Shown here: positions 1 to 6,054 of the stretch, piece by piece | Position numbering within the stretch: position 1 is the first letter of the stretch | Layout of the letters: each line of letters begins with the position of its first letter | NCBI GenBank assembly: GCA_020342025.1 | Contig: CP070840.1 | Span: forward strand, 1,598,453-1,604,743 | Source: Deltaproteobacteria bacterium | GTDB taxonomy: Bacteria; Desulfobacterota; DSM-4660; Desulfatiglandales; HGW-15 | DNA: 6,291 nucleotides | Reading direction: 5' to 3' | The notes under the pieces: generated by a model | Told to the model about the DNA's origin: nothing | Seen by the model: the letters and a program-made list of their open reading frames with translations, nothing else | Databases searched by the model: none | Program-made: the position numbers and the translations under genes

Positions 1-1856
1 GCTGCGAGGATGCCGAATCCCCTGAGGTCGCAGCGGAGGCAGGAGCGCGGGAGGGGGGACGGGCCATTTTCGCCAGCACCGTTACTACGCTCGTGATTTT
101 CCTGCCCCTTGTATTCGTCCGCGGTGTCACAGGCATCCTTTTTCAGGAGCTGGCTTACGTGATCATCTTTGCGTTGATCTGCTCGCTGACGGTATCACTT
201 AGCCTGGTGCCCATGCTGGCATCAAGACTCCTGAAGTCATTCATGCAGCCCCGCAAGGACCAAAGGGCCCGGATGGTACGATTGATCGCTGCCTCGAACA
301 GCTTTTTTGCAGGTCTCGAAAACGGCTATGTCAACCTGTTGCGATGGGTGTTGTCACATCGTCTGATCATCGTCTTTTCGGCGGCCGCCGTTCTCGGGGG
401 AAGCCTGCTTCTTTTGCCCATGATCGGCACCGAGTTTCTCCCGCCCAGCGACGAGGGCGAGGTCCGTGTCACCGGCAAGATGGCAATCGGCACCCGGCTG
501 GAGCTGGTTGATCAGCAGACACGCAAAATGGAGAAGATCGTCTACCCCGCTGTGCCCGAGGCGGTGGCGTCCGTAGTCAGTGTTGGGGCTTCCGGCTGGC
601 GGGCCGCGGCGGCCTCAGAGGGAGATATGCGGCTGTCTCTGCTGCCCGCCGCCCAGCGGAATCGGTCCAACCTGGAAATCGCAGGAGACCTCCGCCGCCA
701 ATTGGATGGCAAAGTCCCTGGGATGGAAATTCGCATCCGTGCACCGCAGGGCCAGTTTTTACTGGAGAGGGTCCTTGGCGGTGATGAAGGGCTGACAATA
801 GAGATCCGCGGGCTTGAGCTCGACGTTCTAAACGCCCTGGCCCAGCGCATCGCACAGGCGATTACGGCCGTGCCGGGCATAACGGACGCCCAAACCAGCC
901 TCGAAGCAGGCGTGCCCCAGCAGGAAATCCGGGTGGACCGAAACAAGATCGCCGATCTAGACCTGACCGTTCGCGATGTGACACAGCTCCTTGAAACTGC
1001 AGTGGCTGGTTCCAAGGCAGGGGAGTACCGAACCGGGGGCAACTCCTATCGCATTTTTGTGCAGCTCAAGGATGCCGAGAAACGTTCCCTGAACGAGATC
1101 CTCAACCTTACATTGACCACCGGGTCCGGAGAAAAGGTGGCGCTTCGTAACGTTGTTACCACTGAACCGAGTCGCGGCCCACTCCTGATCGACCGAAAAG
1201 ACCAGCAGCGAATGGTCACGGTCCAAGCCAACGTGGCAGGACGCGACCTGGGCTCTGTAGCCCGGGACGTACAGACCCTCCTGGATCGAATTCCATGTCC
1301 TGTCGGCTACGACCTGAGGGTCGCCGGTAATTTCGAAGAGCAGCAAAAGGCGTTTGGCGAGCTGGTGATCTCAATCGTACTGGCCCTGATCTTCGTGTAC
1401 ATGGTGCTGGCCTGTCAATACGAGTCGGTTCGTGATCCGCTGGTCGTCATGTTTTCCGTACCGCTGGCGGCCGTGGGGGTTTTGGTTACGCTTTTTATCA
1501 CAGAGACCACCCTAAACGTTCAGTCATACATCGGTTGCATCATGCTGGGCGGAATCGTGGTCAATAACGCCATCCTCCTGGTGGACCAGGCCGGTCAATT
1601 GGTTCGCAGCGGAATGAGCACGCGCGATGCCCTATCTGAGGCAGGCCGCCGCAGATTGCGGCCCATTCTAATGACGACGTTGACGACGATCTTAGGCTTG
1701 CTGCCGCTGGCCCTCGGCATCGGAGAGGGAGCCGACGCCCAGGCCCCGCTAGCACGGGCGGTTGTCGGAGGTCTCACAGTATCGGCGTTGATCACATTGG
1801 TTCTTATTCCGGCGGTTTATTCATTGTTTCATCCCGAAACGAAAGAAAATCAGTAA
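1..1856 (+). CDS. RND-family efflux permease, inner-membrane subunit (5'-truncated)
   Basis: Proton-driven inner-membrane pump of the AcrB/HAE type, which normally works with a periplasmic adaptor and an outer-membrane TolC-like channel. The reading frame is open from the left edge (first full codon at base 3), so the N-terminal ~420 residues of a usual ~1040 are missing and the GTG at 93 is internal. The visible ~617 residues begin near TM5-TM6 (bases ~63-230, with VFVRGVTG), then a linker, TM7 (~366-428), the conserved [12 protein letters not shown] start of the second periplasmic porter half (426-461), docking/porter subdomains to ~1350, then TM8-TM12 (from ~1353) with [21 protein letters not shown] and [10 protein letters not shown]. 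The residue aligned with AcrB Lys940 is Asn (codon 1563-1565). This is common in the 'VVNNAI' RND subgroup, so the proton-relay layout differs from AcrB. The C-terminus is normal and intact. Adaptor and outer-membrane genes are not in the window and may lie upstream. Substrate is unknown; a heavy-metal (CusA) pump is less likely but not excluded. Confidence 0.95.
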   Translation, partial: CEDAESPEVAAEAGAREGGRAIFASTVTTLVIFLPLVFVRGVTGILFQELAYVIIFALICSLTVSLSLVPMLASRLLKSFMQPRKDQRARMVRLIAASNSFFAGLENGYVNLLRWVLSHRLIIVFSAAAVLGGSLLLLPMIGTEFLPPSDEGEVRVTGKMAIGTRLELVDQQTRKMEKIVYPAVPEAVASVVSVGASGWRAAAASEGDMRLSLLPAAQRNRSNLEIAGDLRRQLDGKVPGMEIRIRAPQGQFLLERVLGGDEGLTIEIRGLELDVLNALAQRIAQAITAVPGITDAQTSLEAGVPQQEIRVDRNKIADLDLTVRDVTQLLETAVAGSKAGEYRTGGNSYRIFVQLKDAEKRSLNEILNLTLTTGSGEKVALRNVVTTEPSRGPLLIDRKDQQRMVTVQANVAGRDLGSVARDVQTLLDRIPCPVGYDLRVAGNFEEQQKAFGELVISIVLALIFVYMVLACQYESVRDPLVVMFSVPLAAVGVLVTLFITETTLNVQSYIGCIMLGGIVVNNAILLVDQAGQLVRSGMSTRDALSEAGRRRLRPILMTTLTTILGLLPLALGIGEGADAQAPLARAVVGGLTVSALITLVLIPAVYSLFHPETKENQ

Positions 1857-2157
1857 GAAAAAATTTGGTAAGCATATATCAATGACGGATGCTGTCAAAA
1901 CAACATTAAAAACTGGATATTATGGATTACTGCAAACTCCATAAGGGCTTACAAGCTGCTTCTTTCCAAATTCTGTAAGGAGTTGGGAGCCGAAAACGGG
2001 TCAGAGAACAGTAAACAGAATACACAACTGAAGGGTCCCAAAACTACATTCTCGGATCAAATTAGAGTTTATGTCTCGTCTTTTCCGGTGCCGGATTTTC
2101 AATGATATTTGCCATAATGTTCAATCTCGGCAAATTGCAGGATACCTCTGCCAATCT

Positions 2158-2177
2158 AGCGCTCTAAAGCGTTTTTT
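2158..2177 (+). terminator. Possible Rho-independent terminator
   Basis: CGCT-ctaa-AGCG forms a 4-bp GC-rich stem with a 4-base loop, extendable by a G-T and an A-T pair, followed directly by six T (2172-2177). The stem is short, so it may be weak. It lies about 300 bases past the pump's stop codon. It could therefore end a long 3' UTR or a separate small transcript. Confidence 0.4.
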
Positions 2178-2193
2178 CTTATCTGAAACAACA

Positions 2194-2218
2194 CCCTGTC
2201 CTGTGAAGGCAGGTAGGG
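2194..2218 (+). repeat. Imperfect hairpin
   Basis: CCCT-gt-CCTG, a six-base loop, then CAGG-t-AGGG give eight pairs interrupted by an asymmetric internal loop. It lies about 20 bases after the T-run of the possible terminator and about 140 bases before the lipoprotein gene. There is no T-tract, so it is not a terminator. It could be part of a 5' UTR or small RNA, or chance. Confidence 0.25.
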
Positions 2219-2281
2219 AGCCCTTCAGAAAGTGGGCAAGTTGAACCTCTTCAGGATTTTAGTAAGGTGGTGTTGCAAATC

Positions 2282-2298
2282 ATTAACCGGAGGTTAAT
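2282..2298. repeat. Perfect inverted repeat upstream of lipoprotein gene (operator candidate)
   Basis: ATTAACC-gga-GGTTAAT is a perfect 7-bp inverted repeat with a 3-base centre, 57 bases before the lipoprotein start. A loose TTGCAA (2273-2278) just upstream could serve as a -35 box with a poor -10 inside the repeat. That arrangement would fit a repressor site, but the promoter call is weak. It could equally form an RNA hairpin. Confidence 0.3.
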
Positions 2299-2355
2299 TC
2301 AGGGCCATTGGCAGAATGTGTCACTCTAAGGCGTTGAATAAAAAAGGGATATTCC

Positions 2356-2829
2356 GTGGAGAAGAAAGGGTCTGTTTATTTGGCTGTGGTGTCTATTATA
2401 TTTTTGTCGCTCATATCTGGATGTGCGAGCGGTGGTAGACTCGGAGTACAATCTGGGTCCGACACGAAGGTTTTCCTGAAGGATATAGAAGAGAACAAGG
2501 ATAAATATATCATCCACGCTAACGAGTGGCCCGCCGGAGAGGTTTCGGCCATTGTTTTTGATCCAAAAGACGACAACAGGACCATTGAGAACGATGGGTG
2601 GACCAAAGTTACAAGTCAGGAGCAGTTGTCAAAGCTGATCGCAAAATCCGACAGGCTTATCTTCAGACAGTTTTTCAAGATTGTGGGTCCAAATGATGAC
2701 CTCTACGGTTATTTGCTGGGTGGGGAACGATATGTGTGGATCGAAGTAGTTGATGAGAATACATTTAAATTACACAATACACGTTGGTCCCCAGCCCGTG
2801 AAGACCGCTATTACCCATTTCAATTCTGA
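2356..2829 (+). CDS. Small putative outer-membrane lipoprotein, family not recognised
   Basis: A 157-residue protein starting at GTG. The N-terminus is a type II signal peptide: charged MEKK, a hydrophobic stretch (residues 7-20) and lipobox I-S-G-C with the lipidated cysteine at 23. Ala at +2 (no Asp) predicts outer-membrane sorting by the enterobacterial Lol rule. The mature part is about 135 residues with no further membrane segment or cysteine motif. It is polar and rich in acidic and aromatic residues, and ends in an aromatic stretch (YYPFQF) suggestive of a small beta-rich fold. I recognise no catalytic motif or family. The start is chosen because the signal peptide begins there and a purine-rich AAAAAAGGGA sits about 6 bases upstream. 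This is a modest Shine-Dalgarno site. It is a single gene converging on the aldolase operon, and is more AT-rich (roughly 44% by partial count) than its neighbours, which hints at a different history. Confidence 0.8.
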   Translation: MEKKGSVYLAVVSIIFLSLISGCASGGRLGVQSGSDTKVFLKDIEENKDKYIIHANEWPAGEVSAIVFDPKDDNRTIENDGWTKVTSQEQLSKLIAKSDRLIFRQFFKIVGPNDDLYGYLLGGERYVWIEVVDENTFKLHNTRWSPAREDRYYPFQF

Positions 2830-2846
2830 CCCCTTTATGCCCGGTC

Positions 2847-3728
2847 TTATGCAAGCCCCGCCTCTATAATGGCGGCTTTTATGCGTTTCTTGTGGCCATC
2901 TTCCAGGGGAAGTAGGGGAAGGCGGGGCGAGCCTCCATAATAGCCACCCACCTCCATGGCATATTTGACGCCTGCAACGCCGGATTTTCCAGACACGGCT
3001 TGATTAAGGCGGAAGAGCTTGGAATGAAGCTTTCGCGCCCCTTCCATATCACCGCCTTTGAATTTTTCATACAGGGCACAACAAGGTTCAGGAAAGGCGT
3101 TTCCTAGGGATACCACTCCCCCTGATGCCCCAAGGGACAAACCGATGAAAAGGGTGTTCACCGTGCCGGCGAGGACGTCGAAGTTGTCTCCACAAACCTC
3201 CAGGTACTGGGCGATGCCAGCGGGAGATGTGTCTTTCATCCCCCCAAGGTTGGGATGTTGGGCGATGACCTCTATCACCTTGGCAGACAGGGTCATCCCG
3301 GTGAACCCGGGGGCATTATAGGCGAAGACGGGGATGTCCAGGGCCTCGGCCACATCCGTGTAATAACCGATCATCACCTCGTCAGTAAGGCTTTTCTTGA
3401 AATAGCTGGGACTCACCAAAGAGACAATATCGGCTCCCACCTCTTGCGCCTTTTTTGAAAAGGCGATGGTCTGCCGGGTGGATTCATATCCCGTTCCAGC
3501 CATGACAATTTGATGATCCGCCTTTTCTTGTATAACCACGTCCAGGATCTTCAACTTTTCGTCCTCGGTCAGGCTCTTGTTTTCTCCGTTGCTTCCCAGG
3601 ACCAGGAAGCCGCTTAGCGGTGTTTGCTTGTATCTTCGCATATTCTCTCTCATGTGTTCCAAAGAGACTTCTTCATCCACAAAGGGTGTGCAGATGGGTG
3701 CAAATATTCCGGATACTCGTTTTGTCAT
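2847..3728 (-). CDS. DapA-superfamily aldolase/lyase, HOGA-like (not typical DHDPS)
   Basis: A 293-residue class I (Schiff-base) TIM-barrel enzyme of the dihydrodipicolinate synthase/N-acetylneuraminate lyase superfamily, full length for the family. Seen: GSNGE (45-49) in place of the DHDPS GTTGE loop, Tyr109 in SPSY, Tyr137 in YNAPG, and Schiff-base Lys165 in GGMKDTS. The 28-residue Tyr-Lys spacing matches E. coli DHDPS (Y133/K161). The position of DHDPS Arg138, which holds the substrate carboxylate, is Phe142 here, arguing against lysine biosynthesis. GSNGE, HPN-x-x-GMKD and a C-terminal GYYGG resemble 4-hydroxy-2-oxoglutarate aldolase, so cleavage of a 2-keto-hydroxy acid to pyruvate or glyoxylate plus an aldehyde is the best guess. 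An in-frame TTG five codons earlier (3743) is rejected as start because GGAGGAAG (3741-3734) lies inside that extension, with GGAGG 8 bases before the ATG. It is the last gene of the minus-strand cluster, 47 bases after the transaldolase-like gene. Confidence 0.85.
   Translation of the reverse strand: MTKRVSGIFAPICTPFVDEEVSLEHMRENMRRYKQTPLSGFLVLGSNGENKSLTEDEKLKILDVVIQEKADHQIVMAGTGYESTRQTIAFSKKAQEVGADIVSLVSPSYFKKSLTDEVMIGYYTDVAEALDIPVFAYNAPGFTGMTLSAKVIEVIAQHPNLGGMKDTSPAGIAQYLEVCGDNFDVLAGTVNTLFIGLSLGASGGVVSLGNAFPEPCCALYEKFKGGDMEGARKLHSKLFRLNQAVSGKSGVAGVKYAMEVGGYYGGSPRLPLLPLEDGHKKRIKAAIIEAGLA
2858..2880 (+). terminator. Possible terminator for the lipoprotein transcript
   Basis: On the plus strand CCGCC, an 8-base loop and GGCGG form a 5-bp GC stem followed by CTTTT, starting about 28 bases past the lipoprotein stop. 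It lies inside the 3' end of the convergent aldolase gene. The T-run is short and the pairing could simply reflect the coding sequence. Confidence 0.25.
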
Positions 3729-3749
3729 GTTCACTTCCTCCAAATCATG

Positions 3750-3762
3750 TTGATGCCATCAA
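3750..3762. repeat. Perfect palindrome between transaldolase-like and aldolase genes
   Basis: TTGATG-c-CATCAA (plus strand) is a 6-bp inverted repeat with a single central base, in the 47-base gap upstream of the aldolase gene and close to its Shine-Dalgarno site. It could be an intra-operon binding site or a chance palindrome. There is no T-tract. Confidence 0.25.
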
Positions 3763-3775
3763 GACGTCATGATGT

Positions 3776-4972
3776 CTAACCGCAGAACTTGGCCACCCGT
3801 CTGGCGACGAAGTCCACCATTTCCTGTGTTGCCCCGCCGAACTCTTTGGCCGTGGCAAGCAATGCGGGATGGCTGTTGAATTCCTCGGGGGTGTACCCTT
3901 CCTCCGAATAACCCCTTTCAAAGTACGGAATCCTCATCAACTTGTCCATCACCTTCCCGGGAATGGGATCATGGATTTGATCGTGGAACGTCAGGTGTGG
4001 GCCCTTGAAAAAGAGGCCTTCCAGATAGGGAGGGGGACACGTATATACGATATTGGCGCCGGCCACCTTCTCAATATGCCAAGAGCGCACTTCACCATCC
4101 ACAATGGGGCTCATTCTCATGGAGCAGAGAAGCATTTTGCCGGGATACTCGCTGTTTTCATCCACCAAACGGCAGGCCTTTTTGAAGACAGCGATCTCAG
4201 CCCAGCGCTCATCCGGCTCGGTCAGCTCGATGTCATGCTCCAGGGCGTCTTTCTGCAAATCGCCCAGGGTCCCGAATCGGGAACTCATGTCCGTGATTAC
4301 GGAGCGCCATTTGGAAAGATCTATGCCGTTCTCTTTGGCCTGTTTCGTGCCCTCCACGATAGCGTTCATGCAGGTGACAAACTGGGAGATCACAAAAGAG
4401 AGGGTATTGTTGGTAGGAATGGCCTTGGCTGTCAGTTGTCTAATCACCTCGTATCCCTCGGCGGTTCCAGGGACCTTGATCATCACATTGGGCGACAGGG
4501 CATGTAGGTCCACACCCTGAGCCACCATCCTGTCCACATCGTGGCGTATTCGTGGATCTACCTGGCCCGAAATGAATCCGTATTTGTAATGGCTTGCCTC
4601 AAAAATGGGCATGTAGGCCTCGGCGCCCCTTTTCACGATCTCCTTATAGGTGTCCCAAAAGACCACCTCGGCGTCGGTGCAGCGATCCTTCTCAATCCGA
4701 TCGTCAACCCACTTGGACCAATAATCAGGGTTGTCCTTGATGGCCTTGTATGAAAGAGGAGGATTCGTCGTTACACCCCGGAAGATGTTGTCCACGGGTT
4801 TGTTGCCCCTGTTATATAGTCGGTCCAGCCATGCGCGCATCTCTTCCTTGTCAGAGGCCTCTTTGATCATCTTTGTCCGCCAGTTATCATAAATCAGGGG
4901 GGAAGAATCCCACCATATTTCTGCTTCTGGGTTCACTTCCCATAGTTTTTCAACAACACTTTTTGACGCCAT
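3776..4972 (-). CDS. Long transaldolase-family enzyme with altered catalytic residues
   Basis: A 398-residue class I aldolase/transaldolase-fold protein, longer than TalB-type transaldolases (~317) and fructose-6-phosphate aldolase (~220). Motifs in order: Asp22 in WWDSS, TTNPPL (68-73, the TTNPSL motif), ISGQVDPR (134-141), Schiff-base Lys166 in MIKVPGT, NNTLSF (188-193) with Asn188 and Thr190 spaced from the lysine as in TalB, ITDMSSR (226-232) and CSMR (283-286). Arg232, Ser284 and Arg286 match TalB's phosphate-binding Arg181, Ser226 and Arg228, so a phosphorylated substrate is likely. The catalytic Glu96 of TalB is Gln137 here, as in fructose-6-phosphate aldolase (Gln59), and the Phe178 position is Met229. 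By alignment an aldolase activity is as plausible as transaldolase. Extra sequence lies at residues ~80-125 and ~234-278. The start is firm: AAGGAGG (4986-4980) is 7 bases before the ATG. It is preceded by a 116-base gap with two inverted repeats and followed closely by the DapA-type gene. Confidence 0.85.
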   Translation of the reverse strand: MASKSVVEKLWEVNPEAEIWWDSSPLIYDNWRTKMIKEASDKEEMRAWLDRLYNRGNKPVDNIFRGVTTNPPLSYKAIKDNPDYWSKWVDDRIEKDRCTDAEVVFWDTYKEIVKRGAEAYMPIFEASHYKYGFISGQVDPRIRHDVDRMVAQGVDLHALSPNVMIKVPGTAEGYEVIRQLTAKAIPTNNTLSFVISQFVTCMNAIVEGTKQAKENGIDLSKWRSVITDMSSRFGTLGDLQKDALEHDIELTEPDERWAEIAVFKKACRLVDENSEYPGKMLLCSMRMSPIVDGEVRSWHIEKVAGANIVYTCPPPYLEGLFFKGPHLTFHDQIHDPIPGKVMDKLMRIPYFERGYSEEGYTPEEFNSHPALLATAKEFGGATQEMVDFVARRVAKFCG

Positions 4973-4985
4973 TATGTTTCCTCCT

Positions 4986-5000
4986 TATGCGACACGCATA
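4986..5000 (-). promoter_or_regulatory. Perfect hairpin abutting the transaldolase-like gene's ribosome site
   Basis: TATGCG-(3)-CGCATA is a perfect 6-bp inverted repeat. On the minus strand its 3' arm ends on the first A of the AAGGAGG Shine-Dalgarno site. It could be an RNA hairpin affecting ribosome access or transcript stability. It could also be a DNA operator for the adjacent SorC-type regulator. The sequence alone does not separate these. Confidence 0.4.
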
Positions 5001-5029
5001 TTTTCCAAATCATCTTCTGAAAAATTTTC

Positions 5030-5046
5030 GTCCTGGCTGCAAGGAC
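5030..5046 (-). repeat. Short inverted repeat in regulator-transaldolase gap
   Basis: GTCCT-(7)-AGGAC, a 5-bp stem, sits 43 bases downstream of the regulator's stop. On the minus strand it is followed by GAAAATTTTTC, so it might act as a weak attenuator, but the T-run is displaced by five bases. Low support. Confidence 0.2.
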
Positions 5047-5088
5047 CTACCCCGACTGCACAGAGCTGGAAAACGTGGAGTATTCATG

Positions 5089-6027
5089 CTATTGACGCAG
5101 GAGACTCTGTGCAGTGTTTTCATCGGTGATCAAAACATTCGCGAGCTTGCCCCTTAGTGCCCCAAGGATGCCGGGAACCTTTTCTCGCCCCGTTGCAACA
5201 CAGATCTTGTGCCTAATTCTTCTCAGCTCATCAAGGTTCAGTCCTATGGTTCGATCATCCAGTTCATTCCAGCACTTCTGTCCGTTTGCATCGAAGAAGC
5301 GGCCGCAGATGGCGCCCACGGCCCCGGATTCCTTCAGCTTCAGGGTGTCATTCCTGTTCAGAAACCCTGATTTCCAGAGCAGGCCCCCGGTGCCGATCAT
5401 GCCCACCCCAAAGAGCACGAGGTCCGCCTTTTTGGCAATGGTAAGGGTTTCTTGAATCTTCTTTTCTTTGAAAAGGGTATCCCTGATGGAGCGGTTTCTG
5501 ACGATGACCGGGGCCGGTATGACATGTGCTTTGGCACCAAGCTTTTGGCCCAGCATCATGGTCAGCATGTTGTTGTCGGTCCCTTCAATGGTTCCCAAAC
5601 CCCCACCGATCTGCACAAGGGTCAGGTCCCTCACTTCCACGGGCCGCAGATTGCTGACCACGTGGTAGACTGTAAAACCCCAGGTCACGCCGAATACCTT
5701 GTAAAGTCCCACGATCTGACTGAGATAACGGGCCGCCACGTCACCCACTTGATCCAAGACAGATTTTTCGCTGAACTCATTGAGACTCACAACAATGGCT
5801 TGGTCCAGATCAAATTTCTTGGCCATCTTGATCTCCAGCTCTGTCAAATCACCCCTGGGATCGTTTATGGTGATGGAAACGAGCCCCCTTGTCCTGGCTT
5901 CCTTCAAGAGGCGGCTTATTTTGAAACGACTAACCCCAAAAAATCTGGAAATCTCCTCTTGTGTCCTCTCTTCCTGATAATAGAGATAACAGATTTTGAG
6001 GATGTCTCGTTCGCTGAGTTCTCGCAT
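5089..6027 (-). CDS. SorC/DeoR-family sugar-responsive transcriptional regulator
   Basis: A 312-residue DNA-binding regulator of the SorC/CggR type. An N-terminal helix-turn-helix (residues ~20-48, TQEEISRFFGVSR then KISRLLKEA) is followed by a SorC sugar-binding domain (~60-312). Family signatures are visible: VQIGGGLG, VLFGVGMIG, GAVGAICGRFFD (a variant of the usual GDI-containing segment), and C-terminal ATGREK, GALRGK and LITDENTA. Members bind phosphorylated sugars or related metabolites and switch a neighbouring catabolic operon, usually as homo-oligomers. The length is typical. The ATG is the only plausible start: an in-frame TAA lies nine codons upstream, with no other start codon between. 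There is no obvious Shine-Dalgarno site before it. It begins 27 bases after the HpcH/HpaI-type gene's stop, so co-transcription and reinitiation are likely. It probably controls this cluster. Confidence 0.9.
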   Translation of the reverse strand: MRELSERDILKICYLYYQEERTQEEISRFFGVSRFKISRLLKEARTRGLVSITINDPRGDLTELEIKMAKKFDLDQAIVVSLNEFSEKSVLDQVGDVAARYLSQIVGLYKVFGVTWGFTVYHVVSNLRPVEVRDLTLVQIGGGLGTIEGTDNNMLTMMLGQKLGAKAHVIPAPVIVRNRSIRDTLFKEKKIQETLTIAKKADLVLFGVGMIGTGGLLWKSGFLNRNDTLKLKESGAVGAICGRFFDANGQKCWNELDDRTIGLNLDELRRIRHKICVATGREKVPGILGALRGKLANVLITDENTAQSLLRQ

Positions 6028-6054
6028 AGAATCTGTAGCTATGGCGGTAAACGG

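Larger units (their letters stand above)
1857..2355. other. ~500-base intergenic region, no gene recognised
   Basis: No convincing coding sequence is seen on either strand. The longest plus-strand start (ATG at 1882) gives only about 20 codons before a stop, and all frames are broken often. It is clearly more AT-rich than the pump gene upstream. It holds a terminator-like hairpin (2158-2177), an imperfect hairpin (2194-2218), a 12-base near-repeat (2162-2173 and 2324-2335) and an inverted repeat (2282-2298). It may carry the pump's 3' UTR, a small RNA and the lipoprotein promoter, but no strong sigma-70 box pair stands out. Confidence 0.6.

Noticed and set aside
542..1346. Several minus-strand open frames opposite the RND permease
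   Set aside because: They overlap strongly conserved RND sequence, are rich in Arg/Ser/Pro as expected of antisense GC-rich DNA, and show no domain.
93..1856. GTG at 93 as the start of the RND permease
   Set aside because: The frame stays open upstream to the window edge and encodes recognisable RND sequence ([10 protein letters not shown]) there, so the GTG is an internal valine and the gene is merely truncated by the window.
1882..1944. Short plus-strand reading frame starting at ATG 1882
   Set aside because: Only about 20 codons, with no ribosome site or recognisable peptide.
3729..3743. TTG at 3743 as an alternative start for the DapA-like gene
   Set aside because: The extension contains the GGAGG Shine-Dalgarno site that serves the ATG at 3728, and the family's conserved N-terminus begins right after that ATG.
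3869..4507. Plus-strand open frame of about 212 codons opposite the transaldolase-like gene
   Set aside because: It is antisense to a gene with clear family motifs and its own strong ribosome site. Its translation shows no recognisable domain, so it is a shadow frame.
5038..5053. Sigma-54-like element on the minus strand (GGGGTA, 5 bases, TTGCA)
   Set aside because: The GG and GC have the right spacing and TTGCA is perfect, but the other four of the six -24 bases do not match, and no enhancer-binding protein gene is in view. Too weak to call.
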